DNA of 5,446 nt from Cyanobacteria bacterium HKST-UBA02. Lineage in GTDB: Bacteria > Cyanobacteriota > Vampirovibrionia > Obscuribacterales > Obscuribacteraceae. The stretch covers positions 1 to 5,446 of the forward strand of contig JAGQHH010000554.1 in assembly GCA_020431945.1 (NCBI GenBank). Reading direction: 5' to 3'. Below are positions 1 to 4,926 of this stretch, piece by piece (the stretch's first letter is position 1; each line of letters starts with the position of its first letter). The notes beneath the pieces are model-generated. The model was not told where the DNA came from. It worked only from the letters and a program-made list of their open reading frames with translations, and made no database searches. Position numbers and translations under genes: made by a program.

Positions 1-144
1 TGCCTCGCCTGCAGACTCAGAAGAGCCTCCATTGCGCGATTTCATCTCGTTCCCGCCAATCTCTCTTACGGTTTTCAGCTCATTGAGTTTATAGCTGTTC
101 GATCTGGCTGCTTTGCGTTGCTCGGTCTTTCTTCTGCGCGTCAC
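1..144 (-). CDS. Possible 5' end of an unidentified gene, cut by the window edge
   Basis: A minus-strand reading frame starts with GTG at 144-142 and stays open for 48 codons to the window edge. A GAGGA ribosome site lies at 152-156, 7 nt before the GTG, which is why I prefer this start. The frame is open further upstream to a TGA near 229-231, so a TTG at 181-183 is an alternative start. The visible peptide begins V/M-T-R-R-R-K-T-E-Q-R-K and is rich in Arg, Lys, Ser, Asn and Glu, with a Gly/Ser-rich end (GGSSESAGEA). It has no hydrophobic segment and no motif I recognise. It would lie downstream of the permease terminator and so be transcribed separately. The short length and biased composition mean it could be a chance open frame. 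No function can be proposed. Confidence 0.3.
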   Translation of the reverse strand, partial: MTRRRKTEQRKAARSNSYKLNELKTVREIGGNEMKSRNGGSSESAGEA

Positions 145-183
145 TGGCCTGTCCTCTGCACCCGATACTCTAATTGTGCCCAA

Positions 184-225
184 TAGATCATCTACAGATC
201 TCTTGATTTTTCCTATCTTAGATAG
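184..225. repeat. Cluster of three short palindromes, operator-like
   Basis: Within 42 bp there are three dyad-symmetric elements: TAGAT-c-ATCTA at 184-194, AGATCT at 196-201, and CTATCT-t-AGATAG at 213-225. All share an AGAT/ATCT core. They lie in an AT-rich stretch upstream of the possible minus-strand GTG start at 144. Clustered dyads of this kind can be binding sites for a dimeric regulator, but at this length chance is a serious alternative, and no clear -35/-10 pair accompanies them. The rest of 1-258 holds nothing else I can support. Confidence 0.3.
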
Positions 226-258
226 TAATCAAAAACAAAAGAAGAAATATCCAGAAGG

Positions 259-300
259 AAAAGCGGGGGTCCGCAGGCGACTTGCCTTACGAACCCCCGC
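259..300 (-). terminator. Intrinsic terminator of the amino acid permease gene
   Basis: Read on the minus strand, GCGGGGGT (293-300) pairs with ACCCCCGC (263-270) over 8 bp. After one mismatch a CG/CG step and an inner AGGC/GCCT stem continue the hairpin. TTTT (259-262) follows, then a pyrimidine-rich stretch. It begins 17 nt after the permease stop codon, the normal place for a rho-independent terminator. Confidence 0.87.
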
Positions 301-317
301 CGTCAAGCTTCAGGACC

Positions 318-1913
318 TCAATCCTGACGATGATTCAGACGACTGTGCCGCGAGCCGTAGCTGGCATAGATGCCGATTCCGATCAGCATCCAGACCAGGA
401 ATCGGATCCAGGTAAGCATCGGCAGACTGAGCATCAGACCGACACAAACGACGACACCGGCAGCCGGCACCCAGGGTGAGCCGGGACAGCGGAAGCGCCG
501 CACCCGGTCAGGCTCTTTGTAGCGCAAGATGATCACACCGAGACAGACCACCACGAAGGCAGCCAGGGTACCGATGTTGCAGAGCTCAGCCAGCTCTCCG
601 ATGGGGAGGATTCCGGCACAGAGCGCCACCAGCGAGCCCAGGATAACGATTGCCCGGGTAGGTGTGTGGAAGCGGTGCGAGATCTCTCCCATACGCGGGG
701 ACAGGAGCCCGTCCCTGGACATGCGCATCATGATGCGCGACTGACCGAGGAGCAGGACCAGGAGCGTGGAGGTGAGACCGGCAAGAGCACCCACAGAGAC
801 GATGGGAATCGCCCAGTGATCGCCGATGTGGTCGAGCACCGTAGCCACCGGGGCTTCGGTGCCGAGCTTGGTATAGGTGAGAGCCCCCGCCATCACCGCC
901 GCCATGGCCATATAGAGCAAGGTGCAGACCACCAGGCTCCAGAGGATACCCTTGGGCAGGTCACGCTGAGGATCCTTGCACTCTTCCGCCAGGGTCGTCA
1001 CCGAGTCGAAACCGATATAAGCGAAAAAGACGATCGCTGCACCGGTCACGATACCACTGATTCCGAACGGCATGAAGGGCGAGAAGTTGGCGCTGTCGAT
1101 ATGCCAGACGCCAATTCCGATGAACAGCACAATCACCAGGGTCTGAACCGCCACCAGCCAGAACGTCGCCCGGGCGGCCATCTTGATGCCGGCCACGAGC
1201 AGGGCGTTGATGCCGACAACGATCAGCACCGCCAGGATGTCGATACTACCGAGGGCCGCCACAGCCTTCACCCCTTCGAACAGACCGAAGAGAATCAGGG
1301 CGGCGCCGCCGACGACACTGACGATGGAGGCGAGCGATCTGGTGGCGTTGTTGCGGAAGCTCTTGAGCGAGCGATCCACCAGATAACCGCCGACGAGCAG
1401 ACTGATGACCGTAGCGAGGACGGCGGCCACCGGCAGATTCTCAGGCGCCTTGCTCAGGAAGGCGGGAAGGACGATGCCTCCTCCTTTGAGAACAGCCTGG
1501 AGATAGCCGCTCCATCCGACAGCCACGGCGCTCGAGCCGACGGCGTATTCGAGAAGCAGGTCCCAGCCGATAATCCAGGCGAGAAACTCGCCCAGGGTGG
1601 CATAGGCGTAGGTGTACGCCGAGCCAGAGACCGGGATCATAGAAGCAAGCTCGGCATAAGAGAGTGCCACCAGCGCGCAGACCACCGCGGCCAGGGCGAA
1701 GGAGACGATGATCGCAGGACCGGCATGTTCGGCGGCAGCGACACCGGTGAGGACGAAAATCCCCGCACCGATGATACAGCCGAGACCGGCGATGAACAGA
1801 TCGGTAGCCGACAGAACGCGCTTGAGCTGCGGACCGTGAGCTTCTTCCGTGCTGCCCTGCAATTCGGCAAGAGTCTTACGACGAGCACCTTTCGACAATA
1901 AGCTGTGAAGCAT
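318..1913 (-). CDS. APC-family amino acid permease, cationic amino acid transporter (CAT/YfnA-like) type
   Basis: A 531-residue inner-membrane protein, very probably a secondary transporter that imports or exchanges amino acids. Family hallmarks visible: the broken first helix GCIIGAGIFVLTG (residues 45-57, GAG at 49-51), AELASMIPVSGSAYTYAY (87-104), and FFAYIGFDSVTTLAEE (296-311) followed by a cytoplasmic loop KDPQRDLPKG. About 12 core hydrophobic helices fit the LeuT-fold APC pattern, ending near residue 517 with a short basic tail. The sequence resembles bacterial CAT-type members of about 460-480 residues; the extra length is mostly at 150-222, between core helices 3 and 4, where two further hydrophobic segments (about 160-178 and 194-213) flank a basic loop. 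The ATG at 1913 has GAGGAG at 1923-1928, 9 nt upstream. The substrate cannot be read from sequence; cationic or small neutral amino acids are both possible. It is divergent from pepA and has its own promoter candidate and terminator. Confidence 0.96.
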   Translation of the reverse strand: MLHSLLSKGARRKTLAELQGSTEEAHGPQLKRVLSATDLFIAGLGCIIGAGIFVLTGVAAAEHAGPAIIVSFALAAVVCALVALSYAELASMIPVSGSAYTYAYATLGEFLAWIIGWDLLLEYAVGSSAVAVGWSGYLQAVLKGGGIVLPAFLSKAPENLPVAAVLATVISLLVGGYLVDRSLKSFRNNATRSLASIVSVVGGAALILFGLFEGVKAVAALGSIDILAVLIVVGINALLVAGIKMAARATFWLVAVQTLVIVLFIGIGVWHIDSANFSPFMPFGISGIVTGAAIVFFAYIGFDSVTTLAEECKDPQRDLPKGILWSLVVCTLLYMAMAAVMAGALTYTKLGTEAPVATVLDHIGDHWAIPIVSVGALAGLTSTLLVLLLGQSRIMMRMSRDGLLSPRMGEISHRFHTPTRAIVILGSLVALCAGILPIGELAELCNIGTLAAFVVVCLGVIILRYKEPDRVRRFRCPGSPWVPAAGVVVCVGLMLSLPMLTWIRFLVWMLIGIGIYASYGSRHSRLNHRQD

Positions 1914-2016
1914 AGTTCTTTGCTCCTCATGTTGTTTCCACTGCGGCGGCCGGCTTTCTCGAAAACCCGCACGTTAGACCAGGACTCAGGTTCAGCCGCC
2001 GATGGAACTTTTCTAG

Positions 2017-2035
2017 AGACGTTTTCGAAGACGTT
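2017..2035. repeat. Direct repeat of AGACGTT with an overlapping imperfect palindrome
   Basis: AGACGTT occurs at 2017-2023 and again at 2029-2035, a 12-bp period, separated by TTCGA. The overlapping 16 bp at 2019-2034 are palindromic except for one mismatched pair, centred on TTCGAA. It sits in the permease 5' leader, next to the hairpin at 2037-2069. It could be a protein-binding site or a weak RNA hairpin; no function is assigned. Confidence 0.35.
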
Positions 2036-2036
2036 G

Positions 2037-2069
2037 CTCAACCCGGTGACCGCTGGTCGCCTGGTTGAG
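2037..2069 (-). promoter_or_regulatory. Strong stem-loop in the permease 5' leader
   Basis: CTCAACC (2037-2043) pairs with GGTTGAG (2063-2069). After one C/T mismatch, GGTGACC (2045-2051) pairs with GGTCGCC (2055-2061) with one wobble, leaving a 3-nt loop. That gives 14 pairs over 33 nt. It has no adjacent T run on either strand, so it is not an ordinary intrinsic terminator. It lies between the candidate promoter and the permease start and would be in the leader RNA. A role in translation control, RNA stability or protein binding is possible. I do not recognise a known riboswitch class. Confidence 0.55.
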
Positions 2070-2092
2070 TGTTTAGTTAGAAGCTGTGCGGG

Positions 2093-2121
2093 TTTTTAGG
2101 GTGAGAAAGTTTTTGAGTCAA
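2093..2121 (-). promoter_or_regulatory. Candidate sigma70-type promoter of the permease gene
   Basis: Read on the minus strand, TTGACT (2116-2121) matches the -35 consensus at five of six positions. A 17-bp spacer separates it from TAAAAA (2093-2098), a four-of-six -10 match. Transcription would begin near 2086 and give a leader of about 170 nt before the permease ATG. The -10 overlaps the right arm of the 11-bp inverted repeat, so a protein bound there would block the promoter. This is the best promoter I could find in the divergent region. Confidence 0.5.
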
Positions 2122-2453
2122 GAAAACAGTTAGGGTTAGTAAAACTAGGAGACCGCCCCGGTAACGATCAATACTCTCTCTTGAGAAGTTTCAAAGGCTG
2201 TCTGGTGCCGCTGTTGTCAATATCTTGCGCCAGTAGCGCGAATGTTTATGTCAGCCAGGGAAAACAGAAGAACAGGAATCATCAACCACCTGACATCTCG
2301 GCCTTCGCGGCGCAACTCCTGCAACCTTTGAAGCTCAATCGATTCGAGAAATAGTCGTTATCAAGTGGACCACTTTCAAAAACAGCCGCGCTACCGGTGC
2401 TAACTGCTTACCAATGTTGCAGAGAGGTACCAGGTATTAGTAGTGTCGGTTAG
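2122..2453. other. Non-coding middle of the divergent intergenic region
   Basis: No gene is supported here. Reading frames are short and lack ribosome sites; the best is a 29-codon plus-strand frame beginning near 2237 without a Shine-Dalgarno. One clear dyad, AAGTGG-a-CCACTT (2363-2375), is noted separately. TTGTCA near 2216 resembles a -35 but has no matching -10. Confidence 0.5.
2363..2375. promoter_or_regulatory. 13-bp pseudo-palindrome, operator-like
   Basis: AAGTGG-a-CCACTT is a perfect 6+1+6 dyad, the shape favoured by dimeric helix-turn-helix regulators. It is about 270 bp upstream of pepA and about 450 bp upstream of the permease start, some 80 bp upstream of the weak pepA promoter candidate. 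No second copy was found in the window, so assignment as an operator is tentative. Confidence 0.3.
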
Positions 2454-2482
2454 TTTTCAGCTCTCTCGTTCTTTTCGATATT
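2454..2482 (+). promoter_or_regulatory. Weak candidate promoter for pepA
   Basis: TTTTCA (2454-2459) and GATATT (2477-2482) each match the sigma70 consensus at four of six positions and are 17 bp apart. Transcription from here would start near 2489, just before the nested stem-loop at 2500-2576. The match is poor and other start sites are possible. Confidence 0.22.
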
Positions 2483-2499
2483 TACTTTTCATTCCTGAC

Positions 2500-2576
2500 T
2501 CATCAGCTCGATTACAACAGTTCCTGCTCGCGACTCGTGGTCGCCCGTGGGGAACTGCGCTCGCTATCGCTGATGA
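2500..2576 (+). promoter_or_regulatory. Nested three-tier stem-loop in the pepA 5' leader
   Basis: The outer arm TCATCAGC (2500-2507) pairs with GCTGATGA (2569-2576), with a further GAT/ATC step at 2510-2512 and 2566-2568. Inside it CAGTTCC (2518-2524) pairs with GGAACTG (2551-2557). Inside that GCGAC (2530-2534) pairs with GTCGC (2540-2544) around a 5-nt loop. All three helices are perfect and stack in register as one long interrupted hairpin. It ends 58 nt before the pepA start and has no T run. It looks like a structured leader RNA or a cis-acting DNA dyad; I match it to no known family. Confidence 0.45.
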
Positions 2577-2603
2577 AGCTCACCTCCATAAACTCCATTA
2601 ACC

Positions 2604-2618
2604 GCTGACCAAGTCAGC
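2604..2618 (+). promoter_or_regulatory. Small hairpin just upstream of the pepA ribosome site
   Basis: GCTGAC-caa-GTCAGC is a perfect 6-bp stem with a 3-nt loop, ending 4 nt before the GGGAGA Shine-Dalgarno (2623-2628). Its position would let it influence ribosome access or the stability of the transcript 5' end. It could also be incidental. Confidence 0.35.
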
Positions 2619-2634
2619 ACTTGGGAGACAGATT

Positions 2635-4191
2635 ATGAGCATTGACATCAAAGTCACTGCTGGCAAGCTCCGTTCGGCGCTCGCAAAGCATACCGAGGAG
2701 CGAGCCAGTCTCGTTCTTGTTTTGTTCTCAGGAGAGGGAGTCAAGGGAGCAATCCCGCAAGCCGTTGATGAGCTCACCAACGGTCTCATCTCCCGGCGCC
2801 TGGAACACGACGGTTTCGACCCGAAGTACAAGCAGTCCAAGGTTATCGACACTGATCTCACTGTCGACGGTCTCGACAAGATCGTCCTCATCGGTCTGGG
2901 TCGACGTTCACAACTCAAACTCTCGGGTCTCAGAGCAGTCCTCGCCGAAGCTTTCGTCGAAGCTCGCGACAGCGCCAGGGCCGAGCATCTCATCTTTCCC
3001 CTCATCGACGTCGACCTGAAGGGCTTCACCGTCGAGCAATTCGCTCAGGTGGTGGCGGAATACGCAGTCCTGGCGGACTACGAACCGAACCATCAGAAGA
3101 CCCGCACCTGGCTCGATGAGGCGGAGCAGAACCACTTCAAGTCCCTGACGCTTCTCGCCGATCGCTGGACCCTGAGCGCCGCCAAACGTGGCCTTCGCTT
3201 CGGGCAACAGGTGGCGGAAGCGACGGTGCTCGCCCGCAATCTCGTCAACGAGCCGGCTCGCACCATGACGGCCCAGAAACTGGCCGACACGGCAAAGCAA
3301 GTCGCCGCCAACAGCGGTGGCCTGGTCAGCTGCCGGGTCCTCCAGAAGAAGTCCATCGAGAAGCTCGGTATGGGCGGCTTGCTGGCGGTCAACAGGGGCT
3401 CCAAGAACCCGCCCGCCTTCATCGTGTTGAGCTACGATCCGGCAAGTGGTCCCACCGAGGAAGTGGTGGCACTGGTCGGCAAAGGTGTCACTTTCGACAC
3501 CGGCGGGCTCAACGTGAAGGACTGGGAAAGCATGCGGAACATGAAGATGGACATGGCCGGCAGCGCTGCTGTGATTGCCACCATGTCCCTCATGAACGTC
3601 CTCAAGCCGTGTGTATCGGTGCGTGCCGTCGTGGCTGCCACCGACAACCTGGTGAGCCGGGACGCCATGCTTCAGGACGAAGTGATTACATCCATGTCGG
3701 GGATCACCGTCGAGGTCGGGCACACCGACTGCGAAGGCCGCCTCACTCTCATGGACGCCATCCACTACGCCCAGACCAAACTGGGAGCCACCAAGGTCAT
3801 CGACCTGGCCACCCTTACCGGTGCCGTCGAGGAAGCCCTGGGTGCCTACGTCACTGGCATATTCGGAAATGATGCTCGCTTTACCGGCAAGTTCGCTGAG
3901 TCAGCGGACCGCGCTGGTGAAGACATGTGTGCCCTGCCCATGCCCGACATCTATCGGGACGGCAACAAGAGCAATATGGCCGACCTTACCAATGACGGTA
4001 CCGGACCCGGTGCCATCATCGCCGCCTGGTTCCTGCGCGAATTCGTTCAGGAAGGGGTGACCTGGATCCACGCCGATATCGCCGGCACTGCCTTCCGTAC
4101 CGATGCGCAAGCGTCCGGTATCGAGTCGGTAGGCGGCACCGGCGTCGGGGTCCGTACCCTGGCCCAGTTCCTGCGCAGCTACGGCTGCTGA
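2635..4191 (+). CDS. pepA: Leucyl aminopeptidase, peptidase family M17 (PepA)
   Basis: A 518-residue cytoplasmic metallo-exopeptidase that removes N-terminal amino acids, with a preference for leucine-like residues, from peptides; family members are homohexamers with two metal ions per active site. The N-terminal M17 domain covers about residues 20-150 and the catalytic domain about 185-510. All expected residues are present at the same spacing as in E. coli PepA: metal ligands K283, D288, D306, D365 and E367, and catalytic K295 and R369. They sit in GKGVTFDTGG (282-291), MKMDMAG (303-309) and HTDCEGRLTL (363-372). The signature is usually NTDAEGR, so His and Cys here are mild variants at non-ligand positions. 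The entry motif NLVNEPARTMT (202-212) and the C-terminal DIAGTA...GGTGVGVRTL block are also typical. ATG at 2635 is preceded by GGGAGA (2623-2628), with an in-frame TAA at 2599-2601. It has its own terminator. Some PepA proteins also bind DNA; nothing here tests that. Confidence 0.98.
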   Translation: MSIDIKVTAGKLRSALAKHTEERASLVLVLFSGEGVKGAIPQAVDELTNGLISRRLEHDGFDPKYKQSKVIDTDLTVDGLDKIVLIGLGRRSQLKLSGLRAVLAEAFVEARDSARAEHLIFPLIDVDLKGFTVEQFAQVVAEYAVLADYEPNHQKTRTWLDEAEQNHFKSLTLLADRWTLSAAKRGLRFGQQVAEATVLARNLVNEPARTMTAQKLADTAKQVAANSGGLVSCRVLQKKSIEKLGMGGLLAVNRGSKNPPAFIVLSYDPASGPTEEVVALVGKGVTFDTGGLNVKDWESMRNMKMDMAGSAAVIATMSLMNVLKPCVSVRAVVAATDNLVSRDAMLQDEVITSMSGITVEVGHTDCEGRLTLMDAIHYAQTKLGATKVIDLATLTGAVEEALGAYVTGIFGNDARFTGKFAESADRAGEDMCALPMPDIYRDGNKSNMADLTNDGTGPGAIIAAWFLREFVQEGVTWIHADIAGTAFRTDAQASGIESVGGTGVGVRTLAQFLRSYGC

Positions 4192-4209
4192 TTTCACCCT
4201 GCTTTCACT

Positions 4210-4252
4210 GGAATCACGCATGCATCATTTCGATGCAGCGTGATTCCTTTTT
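4210..4252 (+). terminator. Intrinsic terminator of pepA
   Basis: GGAATCACGC (4210-4219) pairs perfectly with GCGTGATTCC (4238-4247). After a single bulged A, TGCATC (4221-4226) pairs with GATGCA (4232-4237) around a 5-nt loop. Five T residues follow at 4248-4252. It starts 18 nt after the pepA stop codon, so pepA is the last gene of its transcript. Confidence 0.93.
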
Positions 4253-4464
4253 CTACCCACCTTGTACTATATTGCTTAGTTTTCATACCAATATCCAAAC
4301 ACCTTCATGCAGCTCTGCTAGCCCGTAGCCAGATAAGCTCTTGCTCAGATGCACCCGGGCGATTCGCCGCCGCAGGCTCGAAAGTCCTTCTCTACAATGA
4401 CTCTTGAGCAGTCGAGTAAGGCCAGGTTCCAGGTAAACAGTTATTTCTAGAGAGTCCTGAGGCT
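4253..4464. other. Intergenic stretch without a supported gene
   Basis: The longest plausible plus-strand frame is a 33-codon one from ATG at 4349 to TAG at 4450; it has no Shine-Dalgarno and no recognisable motif. No tRNA cloverleaf or strong hairpin was found. I see nothing definite here. Confidence 0.5.
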
Positions 4465-4492
4465 TTGATCCATCTGCTCCTCAAACCATAAC
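4465..4492 (+). promoter_or_regulatory. Weak candidate promoter for the zinc-ribbon/secreted protein pair
   Basis: TTGATC (4465-4470) and CATAAC (4487-4492) each match sigma70 consensus at four of six positions, 16 bp apart. Transcription would start near 4499, giving a leader of about 160 nt that contains the long-range inverted repeat at 4522-4631. Some promoter must lie after the pepA terminator, but this exact one is uncertain. Confidence 0.28.
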
Positions 4493-4521
4493 TTCATCTC
4501 GTATTTCAATTTCAAATCAGC

Positions 4522-4631
4522 TCGAGCCGTTAAAACAACCAAGCAATACCAACAACACGAACAGACAGACCGCCAGCCGATCCGGAACTCCGGAGACGAA
4601 TCGAACGGTCCTCTCTGTTCTGACGGCTCGA
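4522..4631 (+). promoter_or_regulatory. Long-range inverted repeat enclosing two hairpins and a CA-rich arm
   Basis: TCGAGCCGT (4522-4530) is the exact reverse complement of ACGGCTCGA (4623-4631); in RNA a U-G and an A-U pair extend it to 11 pairs (4522-4532 with 4621-4631). Enclosed are a CA-rich, probably unpaired tract (about 4532-4569), a TCCGG-aact-CCGGA hairpin (4581-4594) and a GAACGG/CTGTTC hairpin with one wobble (4603-4620). The closing helix ends 17 nt before the GGAGA ribosome site of the next gene. The arrangement suggests a multi-branch leader RNA, but I recognise no known class, and a 9-bp repeat in this much sequence could be chance. Confidence 0.4.
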
Positions 4632-4658
4632 CTCGCTTCAAAAAGATTGGAGACTTGA

Positions 4659-4874
4659 ATGAAGCTGAATTTGCTGGAAGCTGCCCTGAAGCGGAATCTG
4701 AAAGGATTTACCGCAACCGGACAGCAGACCACATCGAATGGCGGAACATGCCAGTCATGCCGCCAGAAATCCGAACAGTTGCTGAACGGATTTTGCGCCA
4801 ACTGCCTCAAACCATGCGACCTCGCAACCGGTCACTGCGGCAAGATTGACGAAGACCAGCGCCGAAGCCTGTAG
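4659..4874 (+). CDS. Small cysteine-rich zinc-ribbon-like protein, function unknown
   Basis: A 71-residue protein. After a basic, partly amphipathic N-terminus (residues 1-15) comes CQSC (C31, C34), then 11 residues, then CANC (C46, C49), a typical four-cysteine structural zinc site. C53, H59 and C60 follow and could form a second partial site. The end is short and charged. No signal peptide or membrane segment, so probably cytoplasmic. The ATG at 4659 has GGAGA at 4649-4653, 5 nt upstream. A frame starting with TTG at 4655 also overlaps this region, but it lacks the paired-cysteine pattern and fits the ribosome site less well. The gene is 49 bp upstream of the secreted-protein gene with no terminator between, so the two probably share a transcript. 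Zinc ribbons of this size can bind nucleic acid or protein partners; I cannot say which, or exclude a redox role. Confidence 0.75.
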   Translation: MKLNLLEAALKRNLKGFTATGQQTTSNGGTCQSCRQKSEQLLNGFCANCLKPCDLATGHCGKIDEDQRRSL

Positions 4875-4882
4875 ACGTCTAC
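4871..4882. repeat. 12-bp perfect palindrome over a stop codon
   Basis: GTAGACGTCTAC is fully self-complementary and includes the TAG stop (4872-4874) of the zinc-ribbon-like gene. No T run follows, so it is not an intrinsic terminator. It could be a protein-binding site or a small intercistronic hairpin affecting expression of the downstream gene. Confidence 0.4.
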
Positions 4883-4911
4883 CGGTTTCCTGACCACCAA
4901 CCTATTAACCT

Positions 4912-4926
4912 GAGGAATAGCACTTG
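4912..4926 (+). promoter_or_regulatory. Ribosome site that fixes a TTG start
   Basis: GAGGAA (4912-4917) lies 6 nt before TTG (4924-4926). An in-frame TAG at 4918-4920 rules out any earlier start. The first in-frame ATG is residue 33, after the signal peptide and without a comparable ribosome site. TTG is therefore the likely initiation codon of the secreted-protein gene. Confidence 0.8.

Larger units (their letters stand above)
1962..2096. repeat. 11-bp perfect inverted repeat flanking the permease leader
   Basis: AAAACCCGCAC at 1962-1972 is the exact reverse complement of GTGCGGGTTTT at 2086-2096, with 113 bp between the arms. The right arm overlaps the -10 element of the candidate permease promoter; the left arm is about 50 bp before the permease start codon. 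If transcription starts near 2086 most of the right arm is not in the RNA, so the pair would act as DNA sites, for example two operators. If the RNA starts further upstream, the arms could close a long-range helix. Both readings are inference. Confidence 0.55.

Noticed and set aside
113..415. Plus-strand 100-codon frame across the permease terminator
   Set aside because: It runs through a strong terminator and into the permease 3' end, with no ribosome site or protein-like pattern.
666..1901. Plus-strand open frame of 411 codons opposite the permease gene
   Set aside because: It is almost exactly antisense to the permease. Its product is a charged, His/Asp/Arg/Gln-rich sequence without motifs, and it has no ribosome site. 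It is a shadow of hydrophobic codons and GC bias.
2129..2139. Telomere-like TTAGGGTTAG sequence
   Set aside because: Only about one and a half repeat units, in an obviously bacterial setting; chance.
2908..3765. Minus-strand open frame of 285 codons opposite pepA
   Set aside because: It lies wholly inside the well-supported pepA gene and has low-complexity His/Asp/Gly-rich composition, so it is an antisense shadow.
4349..4440. Possible tRNA-like T-arm around CAGGCTCGAAAGTCCT
   Set aside because: No matching acceptor, D or anticodon arms could be built around it.
4349..4450. 33-codon plus-strand frame between pepA and the small genes
   Set aside because: No Shine-Dalgarno, no recognisable motif, and a length expected by chance in non-coding DNA.
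2010..4453. Shared 10-mer TTTCTAGAGA in two intergenic regions (2010-2019 and 4444-4453)
   Set aside because: A single 10-bp match between two stretches of several hundred bp is within chance expectation, and the contexts differ in position relative to promoters.
4517..4810. Minus-strand 97-codon frame with a hydrophobic C-terminal run (DRLAVCLFVLLVLLGC)
   Set aside because: It overlaps the zinc-ribbon-like gene and its leader, has no clear ribosome site, and the hydrophobic run is the complement of the CA-rich leader tract. It could be a small membrane protein but the plus-strand gene is better supported.
4655..4849. TTG-started 64-codon frame overlapping the zinc-ribbon-like gene
   Set aside because: It would sit only 1 nt after the GGAGA site, too close for initiation, and lacks the regular cysteine pairs seen in the ATG frame at 4659.
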